Source: Nevskia ramosa DSM 11499 (GTDB taxonomy: Bacteria; Pseudomonadota; Gammaproteobacteria; Nevskiales; Nevskiaceae). Taken from it: a stretch of DNA of 64,000 bases. A program made the translations under genes and the position numbers. The DNA is taken from the NCBI RefSeq assembly GCF_000420645.1, contig NZ_ATVI01000008.1, positions 310,001 to 374,000 on the forward strand, read 5' to 3'. The notes under the pieces were generated by a model. It had not been told where the DNA came from. It worked only from the letters and a program-made list of their open reading frames with translations, and did not search any database. Positions 7,763-16,396 of the stretch are shown here, piece after piece (positions within the stretch are counted from its first letter, which is position 1; every line of letters begins with the position of its first letter).

Positions 7763-7778
7763 TGGCAAACTTATTGCT
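7763..7778 (+). promoter_or_regulatory. Candidate sigma-54 promoter for the TPR-ExbB-ExbD cluster
   Basis: TGGCAAACTTATTGCT has GG at 7764-7765 and GC at 7776-7777 in correct register, with one deviation from the best -24 box. No terminator or clear ANTAR stem-loops follow before the cluster, although a perfect hairpin with arms CGCTGGCA/TGCCAGCG lies at 7858-7877. The stretch 7465-7906 otherwise shows no convincing gene. Confidence 0.4.
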
Positions 7779-7906
7779 CATCTTCCGGCGAGCGCTAGCA
7801 ACAGGCTCATGGGTCGGCCGAAGAAGCCCGATCTTTCCGGACAGCGAGGTCCATGTCCGCTGGCATCACTGCCAGCGAACCTCCACCACTGTCCTGGATG
7901 CCAGCC

Positions 7907-8017
7907 ATGTCCGACGTTTCGCTACGCCCCCTCAATACCCTCGAACTGCTAGCCATCGTGGCGGCTGCGCTGGCGCAGATTGCCGTCACCGTGATGTGGA
8001 TGCATGACCTCGTCTAG
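7907..8017 (+). CDS. Possible 36-residue membrane peptide
   Basis: This short frame starts with MSDVSLRPLNTLELL and contains a hydrophobic stretch LLAIVAAALAQIAVTVMW long enough to span the membrane once, then ends in HDLV. It lies 35 bp upstream of the first envelope-cluster gene, on the same strand. An in-frame ATG also occurs at 7898. No strong ribosome-binding site is visible and nothing is recognised; it may be a real small membrane protein or chance. Confidence 0.35.
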   Translation: MSDVSLRPLNTLELLAIVAAALAQIAVTVMWMHDLV

Positions 8018-8052
8018 GCCGGACCGTGCCCCGGACCACGCGAGCACTCCAC

Positions 8053-9792
8053 ATGGATCGCACTGACACGCCATTGCTGGCTGCGGGCTGCCGTTCTTGG
8101 CTGCTGGTCATCGCGTTGCTTCTGACGGCCAGCAATGCGGCCGCGGGCGACTTCGATGCGCTGCGCAGCCAGGCGCTGGAGCTTGACCTGGCCGCCAGCC
8201 GCATCGGCAGCGATACCCAGAGCGAGACGCTGAACGTCTATGTCGGCGTGCGCGCTCAGGAAGTCTGGCTGCGCGAGGTCTGGCTGCAGATCGACGGTGA
8301 TCCGATCCAGCACTACCAGTACTCGCAGCGTGAAGCCGAAGCGCTGCGCGCCAGCGGCCTGCATGGCTTGCTCAGCAGCCGCCTGAGCCCCGGGCCGCAT
8401 CGCATTCGCGCTCAGGCCGCCGTTGCCGAAGTGGGTGCTCATGCCAGCGAGGCCCGTCGCCGGGCCGCTGTCGATGTGAACATCGACAAGGGCGCGGCAC
8501 CGGCGGAACTGGAGTTGAGCTGGGCACCGGGCGGCATGGTCAAGGGCTCGACCTTGAAGCTCATCAACTGGCAGCGCAGTACCGACAGCGTTGTGCCTGC
8601 CGACTCACAAAGCCGCTATCGCGTCGGCGATCCGATCGACCCGCGCCTGCGCGCCGTGGCTTTCCTCGAAGCCACGGGCCGCCACTATCAATCACAACGC
8701 CTGCTGCGCCAGTTGCAGGCCGAAGCACCCGGTGCCGCGCCGAATGAAACGCCGGTGCCGGACGGCCCGTCGCCCGGTACGCCCGCGATGTACACCGCCT
8801 ACCAGGCGCTGCTCGCCGGCAATGCCGACCTCGCTGCGGTCGATCGCCTCGGTGCCGGCGAACCCTGTTCGACCAGGCCGACCCTGCTCTGCGATCACGT
8901 CAACACCGAACTGGGCTACGCCTGGCTCGCGCAGCACGAGGGCATCAAGGCCGCCGATGTGTTCCGTCGTGTGCGGGCGCCGGGCCCGCTGGCCAGTGCC
9001 GCGATGCTCGGGCTGGGCTGGGCGCTGCTGGCGCCGTCCACTGGAGCGGAAGCCGACAAGGCCGAAGCGACGCCGGTGGCCTACGGCCGCAAGCCTTTGC
9101 ACGAACCACGTGCGATGAAGGACAAGGAACTTGGCGGCGCGATGCGAGCGGCGCTGGTGCCGTGGATCGAGCTGATCGGCCGCGATCCCACCGATCCCGC
9201 CGTGCAGGAAGCGCAGATCGCCATCGCCTGGGCGATGAACGAACTCGGTTCCGAAGTGCAGGCGCAGGACTACTACAACCGCGTCATCGCCCAGCTTGAA
9301 GGGCTGGTGCAGCGCTGCGACAAGGCCAGGACCGAACTCGCTGCGCAAACGCTGGCGATCGGCATCGTCGGCAAGGCACCGAGCGAAGCCTGGCACTGGT
9401 CGCTGGCTGATCGTCTGCCGGACCCGCGCTGGTGGGTGTTGCCGGCGACCAAGGACGGTGAATCCTTCTATCTGATCCCGCTGCTGCAGCAGGCCTCGTT
9501 CGATGCCCAGCTGCGGCAACTGCGCGAAGCCCATGAAGTGCAGGCGGCCCTGAGCGCACAGCGCCAGCGCTTGTCGGTCAGCGGCGATGCGCAGGCACCC
9601 GGTCTGGTGGCGAGCATCGATGCGCTGCAGCCCGGCATTGCCGCGACGATCACCAGCACCAGCCAGGCGCTCGATGTACTGGCGCAGACGAAGATCGCCG
9701 CGATCCGCGATCAGGCGCTGCATTCGCTGGTCGAGGCGCGCTACGGCCTGGCGCAGCTCTACGACCGTGCCGCCGAGGTGGCCAGCAAATGA
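8053..9792 (+). CDS. Exported protein of the Glt/ExbBD-type envelope cluster
   Basis: A 579-residue protein with a signal peptide (hydrophobic stretch SWLLVIALLLTASNAAA, cleavage near residue 33) and a helical body containing repeats consistent with TPR-like folding in the second half. I do not recognise a catalytic domain. It is the first gene of a tightly packed run: its TGA overlaps the ATG of the next gene. By position it is a periplasmic partner of the proton-driven ExbB/ExbD motor encoded further down. The ATG at 8053 is chosen over the GTG at 8026 because it places the signal peptide at the N-terminus. Confidence 0.7.
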   Translation: MDRTDTPLLAAGCRSWLLVIALLLTASNAAAGDFDALRSQALELDLAASRIGSDTQSETLNVYVGVRAQEVWLREVWLQIDGDPIQHYQYSQREAEALRASGLHGLLSSRLSPGPHRIRAQAAVAEVGAHASEARRRAAVDVNIDKGAAPAELELSWAPGGMVKGSTLKLINWQRSTDSVVPADSQSRYRVGDPIDPRLRAVAFLEATGRHYQSQRLLRQLQAEAPGAAPNETPVPDGPSPGTPAMYTAYQALLAGNADLAAVDRLGAGEPCSTRPTLLCDHVNTELGYAWLAQHEGIKAADVFRRVRAPGPLASAAMLGLGWALLAPSTGAEADKAEATPVAYGRKPLHEPRAMKDKELGGAMRAALVPWIELIGRDPTDPAVQEAQIAIAWAMNELGSEVQAQDYYNRVIAQLEGLVQRCDKARTELAAQTLAIGIVGKAPSEAWHWSLADRLPDPRWWVLPATKDGESFYLIPLLQQASFDAQLRQLREAHEVQAALSAQRQRLSVSGDAQAPGLVASIDALQPGIAATITSTSQALDVLAQTKIAAIRDQALHSLVEARYGLAQLYDRAAEVASK

Positions 9793-12662
9793 CCATCACC
9801 CGTTTTCACGTCGCCGTGTTGCTGGCGCTCGGCTTCAGCCATCCGGCAACCGCGGCGGTGCTGACCGACGACAAGCCGTCGACCGTCGGCTCGACCACCG
9901 AAACCAACGGCCTGGAGCGCAACGGCCGATTCGTGGTCCGCACGCCGAGCATCCTGAGAGTGGATGGCGAGCGGAAGCTGCCGCCGAACGTCGGCGCTGC
10001 GCTGGCCCAGTACGACCGTCTGCTCACGCTGCCTGCCGATCCCGCGACCCGCGCCGAAGCGCTGCGCCGCGGTGCCGATCTGCGGGTGCAGCTGGCCGAT
10101 GTCGATGGCCTGGTCAATCTGCCGGTGCTGAAGAAGGCGATCAGCCAGTACCAGACCCTGCTCGCCGAGCAGCCGGACTATCCGTTGAACGATCGCGTGC
10201 TCTACCAGCTGGCGCGAGCGCAGCAGGCGACCGGCAATGTCGATCTGGCGATCGCCAATCTGCTGCAGATCGGCAGCCGTTATCCCTCATCGTTTCGTGC
10301 GCCGGATGGTCTGTTCCGCGCCGCCGAGCTGCTGTTCCAGCGCAAGCGTTTTGGCGAGGCGGAAGGCGCCTACAAGCAGGTGCTCGCCGCGGGCCCGGGC
10401 AACATCTATTTCGAGCCGGCGCAGTTCAAGTACGGCTGGACCCTGTTCCGGCAGGCCAAGCACGACGAAGCGCTGACCGTGTTCTACGCGATCCTCGATC
10501 GCGAACTGCCACCCGGCGAACTGGCCGATCCCAAGGCCGCGCTCGCTGCGGTCAAGCCGGGCAAGCTCGACATGGCCACCGAAGTGCTGAGAGTCACCGG
10601 CCTGTCACTGGCCGCGCTCGGCGGTGGCCGCAGCCTCGCTGCCAGCTTCGATCGCGCGGGGGCCGAGCCGCGCTTCGCGACCTTGCTCTACGTGTCGCTG
10701 GCCGATCAGCTGCTTGCCCAGCAGCGCTATACCGATGCCGCCGATGCCAGCCTCGCGTTTGTCGAACGGCATCCGCGTCATCCGCTGGCACCGGGTTTCG
10801 AAACTCGGGCGATGGCGGCCTGGGAGCAGGGCGGTTTCAACGAGCTGCTGGTCGCCGGCAAGGCGCGCTATGTCGAGCATTACCTGCCGGGCGCCAGTTA
10901 CTGGCAGGGCGTGGCGCCGACGCCGGAAGTGATGGCGGCGCTGAAGGGCAATCTCGCAGCACTGGGCCGTCATTACCATGCGGTAGCGCAGGCGCGGCCG
11001 GAAAGCGAAGTAGCGGCCCGCCAGGCCGATTTCCTCAAGGCGGCGGACTGGTACGCGCGCAGCCTGCAACTGTTCCCGCAGGACCCGGGCGCGGCCGAGC
11101 TGGCGCTGCTGCAGGCGGATGCCCTGTACGACGGGGGCAGCTACGAAGCCGCTGCCCGCCGGTACGAGCACGCGGCCTATGACTACCGCAGCGGCGGCAA
11201 GGTGCCCGCCACGGCGCCGACCACCGCCTACGCCGCCGTGCAGGCCTGGCAGCGGCTGGCGCATGAAGGCGCGGTCGAAGCTCGGCCGGCTGCCTTGAAG
11301 GAATCGGTGCGCGCGAGCTTGAAGCTCGCCGAGCAGTTCCCGGCCCATCCGCAATGGGCGTTGACCCTGACCCGCGCCGCCGGCGATCTGCTGAGCCTGA
11401 ACGATCCGGAAGCCGCGTTCGGCGTCGCCACCCGCGTGCTTGCTGCGAATCCGCCGGCGGCACCCGAGCTGCGTCGCGAGATGCTCGGTGTGGTCGCCGA
11501 TGCCCGCTACAGCCAGCAGAACTATGCCGCTGCCGAAACCGCGTACGCCGAGCTGATCAAGCTGCTGCCGGGCGATGCCGCACAACGTGCGCCGGCCAGC
11601 GAGCGTCTGGCGCGCAGCGTCTATGAACAAGCTGTGGTGGCGCGCACGGCCGGTGATCTGAAGACTGCGGCGCGGGCGTTCCAGAGAGTCGGCAGCGTGG
11701 TGCCGGATGCCGCGATCCGCCCGGCCGCCGATTTCGATGCCGCGTCGGCGTATTTCGAGTTGCGCGACTGGGCCAATGCCGAAGCCGCACTGGAAGGCTT
11801 TCGCAATCGCTACCCGACGCATGCCCTGGTCGCCGATGCCGAGAAGAAACTCGCCAGCGCCTACGACAAGGACAACAAGCCGGGCCGTGCTGCCGGTGTC
11901 TACGGACAGATCGCGCAGCGCGACAGCCTGCCGGTGGATACCCGGCGCGATGCTCAGTGGCTGTCGGCGGAAGGCTATCGCCGCGCCGCTGATGCCGCGG
12001 CTGCCAGCAAGGCCTACGAGCTGTACGCAAGCACTTGGCCGCAGCCGCTCGATCGCGCCCAGCAGGCGCGCCATCAGCTCGCCGATATCGCCAGGACTTC
12101 GAACCGCGATCAGGCCCGCTACCTGTACTGGCTGCAGGAGATCGTCAAGGCCGATGGCAGCGGCAATGGCGATGCCGCATCGCCGGCGCGCCTGCTCGCA
12201 GCGGAAGCCAATCTCGAACTCGGCCAGGCCGGTGCCGCCAAGGCGCGCCTGCTGCGCCTGAGCCTGCCGCTGCAGGCCAGCCTGGCCCAGCGTCGTGCGG
12301 CGATCGAAAGCGCGGTCGCCTTGCTGGATCGTGCTGCCGCTTACGGCTACGCCGATGTGACCACGGCCGCGACCCATGAGCTGGCCACCGTTTACCGCGA
12401 GCTGGGCAGGGCGATCGTCGACTCCGACCGGCCGGCGTCGCTGAGCGGTGAAGCGCTGGAGCAGTACAGCCTGATGCTCGAGGAACAAGCCAACGGTTTC
12501 GACGAGAAGGCCATGAAGGCCTACGAAGCCAACCTCGCGCATCTGCGCCAGGGCGTCTGGAACGACTGGGTGCGCAAGAGCAGCGTCGCGCTGAGCGAGC
12601 TGGCACCTGCGCGCTACGGCAAGAACGTCCGCCTGGAGGACCGTTATGAATCGATGCACTAG
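9789..12662 (+). CDS. Large periplasmic TPR protein (GltD-like)
   Basis: A 957-residue exported protein. A signal peptide ends near HPATAA, followed by many degenerate tetratricopeptide repeats across nearly the full length (for example LYQLARAQQATGN, FDAASAYFELRDWANAE, RGADLRVQLADVDG). Such proteins are scaffolds for protein contacts. The start overlaps the previous stop as ATGA, and the end overlaps the next gene by 17 nt. Large TPR proteins next to a TolQ/ExbB-type motor and an AgmX-domain protein are the hallmark of the core Agl-Glt machine, known from Myxococcus gliding and also present in non-gliding gammaproteobacteria; assignment to that family is inference from gene order. Confidence 0.75.
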   Translation: MTITRFHVAVLLALGFSHPATAAVLTDDKPSTVGSTTETNGLERNGRFVVRTPSILRVDGERKLPPNVGAALAQYDRLLTLPADPATRAEALRRGADLRVQLADVDGLVNLPVLKKAISQYQTLLAEQPDYPLNDRVLYQLARAQQATGNVDLAIANLLQIGSRYPSSFRAPDGLFRAAELLFQRKRFGEAEGAYKQVLAAGPGNIYFEPAQFKYGWTLFRQAKHDEALTVFYAILDRELPPGELADPKAALAAVKPGKLDMATEVLRVTGLSLAALGGGRSLAASFDRAGAEPRFATLLYVSLADQLLAQQRYTDAADASLAFVERHPRHPLAPGFETRAMAAWEQGGFNELLVAGKARYVEHYLPGASYWQGVAPTPEVMAALKGNLAALGRHYHAVAQARPESEVAARQADFLKAADWYARSLQLFPQDPGAAELALLQADALYDGGSYEAAARRYEHAAYDYRSGGKVPATAPTTAYAAVQAWQRLAHEGAVEARPAALKESVRASLKLAEQFPAHPQWALTLTRAAGDLLSLNDPEAAFGVATRVLAANPPAAPELRREMLGVVADARYSQQNYAAAETAYAELIKLLPGDAAQRAPASERLARSVYEQAVVARTAGDLKTAARAFQRVGSVVPDAAIRPAADFDAASAYFELRDWANAEAALEGFRNRYPTHALVADAEKKLASAYDKDNKPGRAAGVYGQIAQRDSLPVDTRRDAQWLSAEGYRRAADAAAASKAYELYASTWPQPLDRAQQARHQLADIARTSNRDQARYLYWLQEIVKADGSGNGDAASPARLLAAEANLELGQAGAAKARLLRLSLPLQASLAQRRAAIESAVALLDRAAAYGYADVTTAATHELATVYRELGRAIVDSDRPASLSGEALEQYSLMLEEQANGFDEKAMKAYEANLAHLRQGVWNDWVRKSSVALSELAPARYGKNVRLEDRYESMH

Positions 12663-13296
12663 TACGGTGCTGATCACGGCGCTGCTGATCAGCGCCTGCA
12701 GCACGCCCGTCCGGCGCAGCAGTCCGCCGACCAAGCCTTCGCCGGTCACGCCCGCGGCCTCGTCGACGAAGACCTTGGTCGCCGTGCCCGGCCGTCCGGC
12801 GCCGGAGCTGCGCTTTCAGAACGCGCTGGCGCTGATGCAGGACCAGCGCCCGCAGGACGCGCAGATAGCGCTGCAGAGCCTGCTCAAGGACTACCCGGAT
12901 CTGTCCGGCGTCTGGACCGATGCAGGGATCATCCAGGCGCGTGCCAAGCAGCGCGATCAGGCGCTGAAAAGCTTCGAGCGGGCGATCGCCGCCAATCCCT
13001 CGAACACCGTGGCGCTGAACTGGTGCGGTGCCCAGTATCGCGAAGCCGGCGACTACAAGCGCGCCGAGCAGCGCTGGCAGAAGGCGATCGAACTGCGCCC
13101 GGACTACGCGGCCGCCGTGCTCAATCTGGCGATCCTCTACGACGTGTCGATGCGCCGGCCGCAGGACGCACTGCCGCTGTATCGCCGCTATCAGGAGTTG
13201 TCGGACAACAAGGATCTGATCGTCAGCGCCTGGGTGCGTGATCTCGAAAGCCGTGGCCCGGTGGTGGCCGATAGCGGCAGCGGAGCCGCCCGATGA
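12646..13296 (+). CDS. TPR lipoprotein (GltE-like)
   Basis: A 216-residue lipoprotein: the N-terminus MNRCTSTVLITALLISAC carries a lipobox LISAC, with Cys18 as the lipid-attached residue. After a Pro/Ser-rich linker come about three tetratricopeptide repeats (WTDAGIIQARAKQRDQAL, ALNWCGAQYREAGDYKRAE, AVLNLAILYDVSMRRPQDAL). The start lies inside the 3' end of the preceding gene, so the two are likely coupled. It is probably an outer-membrane-anchored adaptor of the envelope machine, matching the small TPR lipoprotein of Glt-type clusters. Confidence 0.78.
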   Translation: MNRCTSTVLITALLISACSTPVRRSSPPTKPSPVTPAASSTKTLVAVPGRPAPELRFQNALALMQDQRPQDAQIALQSLLKDYPDLSGVWTDAGIIQARAKQRDQALKSFERAIAANPSNTVALNWCGAQYREAGDYKRAEQRWQKAIELRPDYAAAVLNLAILYDVSMRRPQDALPLYRRYQELSDNKDLIVSAWVRDLESRGPVVADSGSGAAR

Positions 13297-13589
13297 AGTG
13301 CCGTTCTCTGTTGCTGCTGGCCGGCTTCGCGGTCAACGTTATCGCTGCGCCGCCAGTTCCGGCGCCAGCGACCAAGGCCGGCACCACCGTTGTCGGTGAA
13401 GACGAAGCAGCGCTTGGTCTCTATCTGATGCCGTGGAAGGACGAGGACCAGCGGCCGGCGGCGCGCAGCCCCTCGCGTTACACGCAAGCGCAGACGCCGG
13501 CCGACATTACCGAAGACCGCAACCGCAACGCCGCACTGGAAAACATCGAGAGCTACGAGCGCATGCGTCGCCAATCTCTCAGTTACTGA
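13293..13589 (+). CDS. Small exported protein of the envelope cluster
   Basis: A 98-residue protein with an N-terminal signal peptide (MKCRSLLLLAGFAVNVIAA) and a short polar body rich in Pro, Ala, Arg and Glu, ending in ESYERMRRQSLSY. The ATG overlaps the previous stop codon. No domain is recognised. Its fixed place between the TPR lipoprotein and ExbB suggests a structural part of the same complex. Confidence 0.65.
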   Translation: MKCRSLLLLAGFAVNVIAAPPVPAPATKAGTTVVGEDEAALGLYLMPWKDEDQRPAARSPSRYTQAQTPADITEDRNRNAALENIESYERMRRQSLSY

Positions 13590-13639
13590 CGCTCAGTTAC
13601 CGAACCGCTGCATTCCTTTCTTCGATTCGAGTCGAAATT

Positions 13640-14296
13640 ATGGCCATCACAACCCTCGTCATCCGGTTCTTCCAGCAGGGCGGCGCGTTCATGTATCCGA
13701 TCGCGCTGGTGCTGCTGATGGTCGTCGCCGTGTCGGTCGAACGACTGGTCTTCCTGCTGCGCACCGAGCACCAGAACCGCAAGCTGCTCGCCGAACTGGC
13801 GCCGCTGATGCAGCGCGGCGATCTGCCGGCGATCGACACGCTGCTGCATCAATCGCCCGCGGCGATCGCCAAGGTGCTGGCAACGGCCTCGGCGCAGGCG
13901 CGAGTCGATCCCCGGCGCAGCGAGCTGGAGATCGCCACCGAACAGGGCTTGATGGACGTCATGCCGGCGATCGAAAGCCGTACCCATTACCTGGCCACGT
14001 TCTCGAACATGTCGACCCTGCTCGGCCTGCTCGGCACCGTGCTGGGTCTGATCGGCGCGTTCGGTGCACTCGGCGCCGCCGATCCGGCGCAGAAGGCCGA
14101 TCTGCTGTCGTCCGGCGTTTCCGAGGCGATGAACTGCACCGCCTTCGGCCTGATGGTGGCGATTCCGTCGCTGTTCATCCACGCGCATATGCAGAGCCGT
14201 ACCACGCAGTTGATCGACAGTCTGGAATCGGTCTGCTCGCGTTTCGTCAGCGCCGTCTGCGGCCGGCCGGCGCCGCTTGCTGCCGTGGTGGCTTGA
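13640..14296 (+). CDS. MotA/TolQ/ExbB-family proton channel protein
   Basis: A 218-residue inner-membrane protein with three hydrophobic segments: one near residues 15-35 (FMYPIALVLLMVVAVSVERL) and two in the C-terminal half (YLATFSNMSTLLGLLGTVLG and MNCTAFGLMVAIPSLF). The stretch LLGLLGTVLGLIGAF and the following TAFGLMVAIPS are the family signatures. With the two ExbD proteins downstream it forms a proton-motive-force-driven stator that energises the periplasmic partner. The start at 13640 is preferred over the long upstream extension because the extension overlaps the preceding gene in another frame. Confidence 0.9.
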   Translation: MAITTLVIRFFQQGGAFMYPIALVLLMVVAVSVERLVFLLRTEHQNRKLLAELAPLMQRGDLPAIDTLLHQSPAAIAKVLATASAQARVDPRRSELEIATEQGLMDVMPAIESRTHYLATFSNMSTLLGLLGTVLGLIGAFGALGAADPAQKADLLSSGVSEAMNCTAFGLMVAIPSLFIHAHMQSRTTQLIDSLESVCSRFVSAVCGRPAPLAAVVA

Positions 14297-14307
14297 GCGA
14301 ATTCGCG

Positions 14308-14874
14308 ATGAGCGCCGTGCCGCTGCTGCTGATCGATGACGAAGACGCCGAGGCTGCGAAGCGTCGGACCGCGCGCCGCGAGCGCCGCATCAAGCGCCAG
14401 CTGCGGCTGGGCCGCGAAGGCGAGCTGAACATCGTGTCGATGATCGATGTTTTCGCGGTGCTGGTGTTCTTCCTGCTGGTCACCGCGTCGATCACCGCTG
14501 CGCGCTTGAACGTGCTGGCGCTCGATCTGCCGGGCAAGGCGATGGCGGTCAGCAAGCCGCTGCCGCTGCCGAGCATCACCGTGCTCGATGGCGCGCTGCT
14601 CGTCGATATCGGCGATGGCCGGCCGCAGCGCTACGTCCGCAGTGCCGACGGCAAGGCGCTGGCGCTGCTGCCTGAGCGGCTGCTCGCTGCGAAACGCCGT
14701 GAGCCGAAACAGGAAGCGATCGATCTGCTGGTCGGCCCGGAAGTCACCTATGCCGATGTCGTCGCGGTGATCGATGCCATGCGCACGGCAACGCCGGCCG
14801 CCGTGCGCGCCGGTTATCCGGGCGAGCTGTTCCCGCGCATGGCCATCGGTGACGCTGCAGGTTCGGCACCATGA
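14308..14874 (+). CDS. ExbD/TolR-family protein, first copy
   Basis: A 188-residue protein with a basic cytoplasmic N-terminus (RRTARRERRIKRQLRLG), one transmembrane helix beginning with LNIVSMIDVFAVLVFFLL and a periplasmic domain. Asp in SMIDVF is the proton-carrying residue conserved in ExbD/TolR. A TTG at 14293 that overlaps the ExbB stop is an alternative coupled start. It pairs with ExbB and with the second ExbD. Confidence 0.88.
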   Translation: MSAVPLLLIDDEDAEAAKRRTARRERRIKRQLRLGREGELNIVSMIDVFAVLVFFLLVTASITAARLNVLALDLPGKAMAVSKPLPLPSITVLDGALLVDIGDGRPQRYVRSADGKALALLPERLLAAKRREPKQEAIDLLVGPEVTYADVVAVIDAMRTATPAAVRAGYPGELFPRMAIGDAAGSAP

Positions 14875-15356
14875 GTTCGAAACGCAGCCTACGCCGCGCT
14901 CAACGCACGCTGCGTAGCGGTGGTACGGCGGTGCTCAACATCGTGTCGCTGATCGATGTGTTCGCGATCCTGGTGTTCTATCTGCTGGTCAATGCCCTGA
15001 ACCCGGAAGTGCTGCCGGTGCCGGCGGCACTGAAGCTGGCGGAATCGGAAGCGCGGCTGGCACCGCAACCGACCATCAGCATCGCGATCAGCGAGCACGA
15101 GATCCGCATCGATGGCCGGCTGGTCGCCAGCACCGGCGACGGCCTGGTCGGCAGCGTGGAGACGATCCGCGCCCTGCGTGCGGCGCTGCATGAGGCCGGC
15201 CAACCCGCGAAGAAGGAGATCAGCATCATCGCCGACAAGCGTCTGCCGTTCCGGGTGCTCAAGCAGGTGATGAACGCCTGTGCCGATGAGCAGTACGCGC
15301 ACGTGTCGCTGGCGGTGGTCGAGAAGGTCGAGAAGTCGGAGGGCGACGGCGCGTGA
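14871..15356 (+). CDS. ExbD/TolR-family protein, second copy
   Basis: A 161-residue protein with the same layout as its neighbour: basic N-terminus, one helix starting LNIVSLIDVFAILVFYLL with the conserved Asp, and a periplasmic domain containing KEISIIADKRLPF. It overlaps the previous gene as ATGA. Two different ExbD proteins for one ExbB is the composition of AglR-AglQ-AglS type motors rather than of a simple TonB system. Confidence 0.9.
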   Translation: MSSKRSLRRAQRTLRSGGTAVLNIVSLIDVFAILVFYLLVNALNPEVLPVPAALKLAESEARLAPQPTISIAISEHEIRIDGRLVASTGDGLVGSVETIRALRAALHEAGQPAKKEISIIADKRLPFRVLKQVMNACADEQYAHVSLAVVEKVEKSEGDGA

Positions 15357-16321
15357 GTATCGTGTCTGGATCGTCGATGGCCGATGTCGGCCTGCTGCTC
15401 GCCGAAGATCGCTATGGCTTGATCGGCGATGCCGATCGACGTTTCCGCAAGCTGCTGCTGCGCTTCGGCCTGCCGATGCTGCTGTTCGCGATCGCCGTGC
15501 CCTGGCTGCATTTCGAATTGCCGGCGCCGGAGCTGAAGCTTCCGGAGCCGACGCCGCGCAGAGTCGAGCTGTTGCCGGAGCCGGTGATCAAGCTGCCGCA
15601 GATCGAGCCGAAACCCGAACCGCCTCGTCCCCGAGCCGAGCAGCAGAAGCCGCTGCCGAAAGCCGCTGCCGCAGCGGCTGCGAGCAGTGCCGCTGCACCG
15701 AAGCCGGATGCGCGTCAGCAGGCCGCTGCTGCCGGCCTGATGCAGATGCGCGAGCAACTCGCGGCGCTCAACGATCGCAGCCTGGTGGCCGTCGATAGTC
15801 GGCAGGCGTTGATCACCGGCGCGAAGACCAGCAGCGGCAGCAGTCCGGTGCTGACTGCCGCCGCCAGCAGCAGCGGTGCAGGCGGTACGGCTGCGCGCGG
15901 CGTTGCGGGGCAGGGCACGGCCGGTGATCTTGGTGCGCGCCGCACCGGGCAAGTGCAGTCCGGCCCGACAGGCAGGGGCAGTGCTGCCGGATCGGGCACC
16001 AGCGGTCTTGGCGCGACCGGTCGCGGTGGCCGCGGGCTGGAAGATATCCAGCTCGGTTTCGATCGCAGCAAGTCCAGTTTGAACGCCATCTTCAGTCGCG
16101 CCGCGCGAGAGACGGTGGGCATGGGCGCCGGCCGCATCATCGTCTCCCTGAGCATTGCGCCGGATGGCTCGGTGAGCCGCTGCGAGCTGGTTTCAAGCAG
16201 TTTCGCCAATCCGGCGCTGGAGCAGAAGCTGCTGGCGCGCATCCGCCAGATGAACTTCGGTGCCAAGGATGTGCCGATGTTCAGCTACCCGAACTATCCA
16301 ATCGATTTCCTGCCGACCTGA
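15353..16321 (+). CDS. TonB-like energy transducer with AgmX/PglI-type C-terminal domain
   Basis: A 322-residue protein. A short cytoplasmic region is followed by one transmembrane helix (LLLRFGLPMLLFAIAVPWLH, residues about 39-58), a Pro/Glu-rich rod (PEPTPRRVELLPEP and KPEPPRPRAEQQKPLPK), an Ala/Gly/Ser-rich stretch, and a C-terminal domain from about residue 240 (AGRIIVSLSIAPDGSVSRC) typical of TonB/AgmX proteins. It starts with GTG overlapping the previous stop. It should carry energy from the ExbB/ExbD motor across the periplasm to the TPR partners. No TonB-dependent receptor gene is near, which argues against nutrient uptake. Confidence 0.82.
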   Translation: MSIVSGSSMADVGLLLAEDRYGLIGDADRRFRKLLLRFGLPMLLFAIAVPWLHFELPAPELKLPEPTPRRVELLPEPVIKLPQIEPKPEPPRPRAEQQKPLPKAAAAAAASSAAAPKPDARQQAAAAGLMQMREQLAALNDRSLVAVDSRQALITGAKTSSGSSPVLTAAASSSGAGGTAARGVAGQGTAGDLGARRTGQVQSGPTGRGSAAGSGTSGLGATGRGGRGLEDIQLGFDRSKSSLNAIFSRAARETVGMGAGRIIVSLSIAPDGSVSRCELVSSSFANPALEQKLLARIRQMNFGAKDVPMFSYPNYPIDFLPT

Positions 16322-16347
16322 GATCGATCGCGGTCGAAGTGGAAACA

Positions 16348-16363
16348 TGGCACGGCGTTTGCT
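16348..16363 (+). promoter_or_regulatory. Sigma-54 promoter of the OmpA-cupredoxin gene
   Basis: TGGCACGGCGTTTGCT is a full match to the RpoN consensus, with GG at 16349-16350 and GC at 16361-16362. The predicted start is near 16374. Confidence 0.85.
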
Positions 16364-16396
16364 CGTTTAACTTCAGGTTTCGAAGAAACCAGTTTC

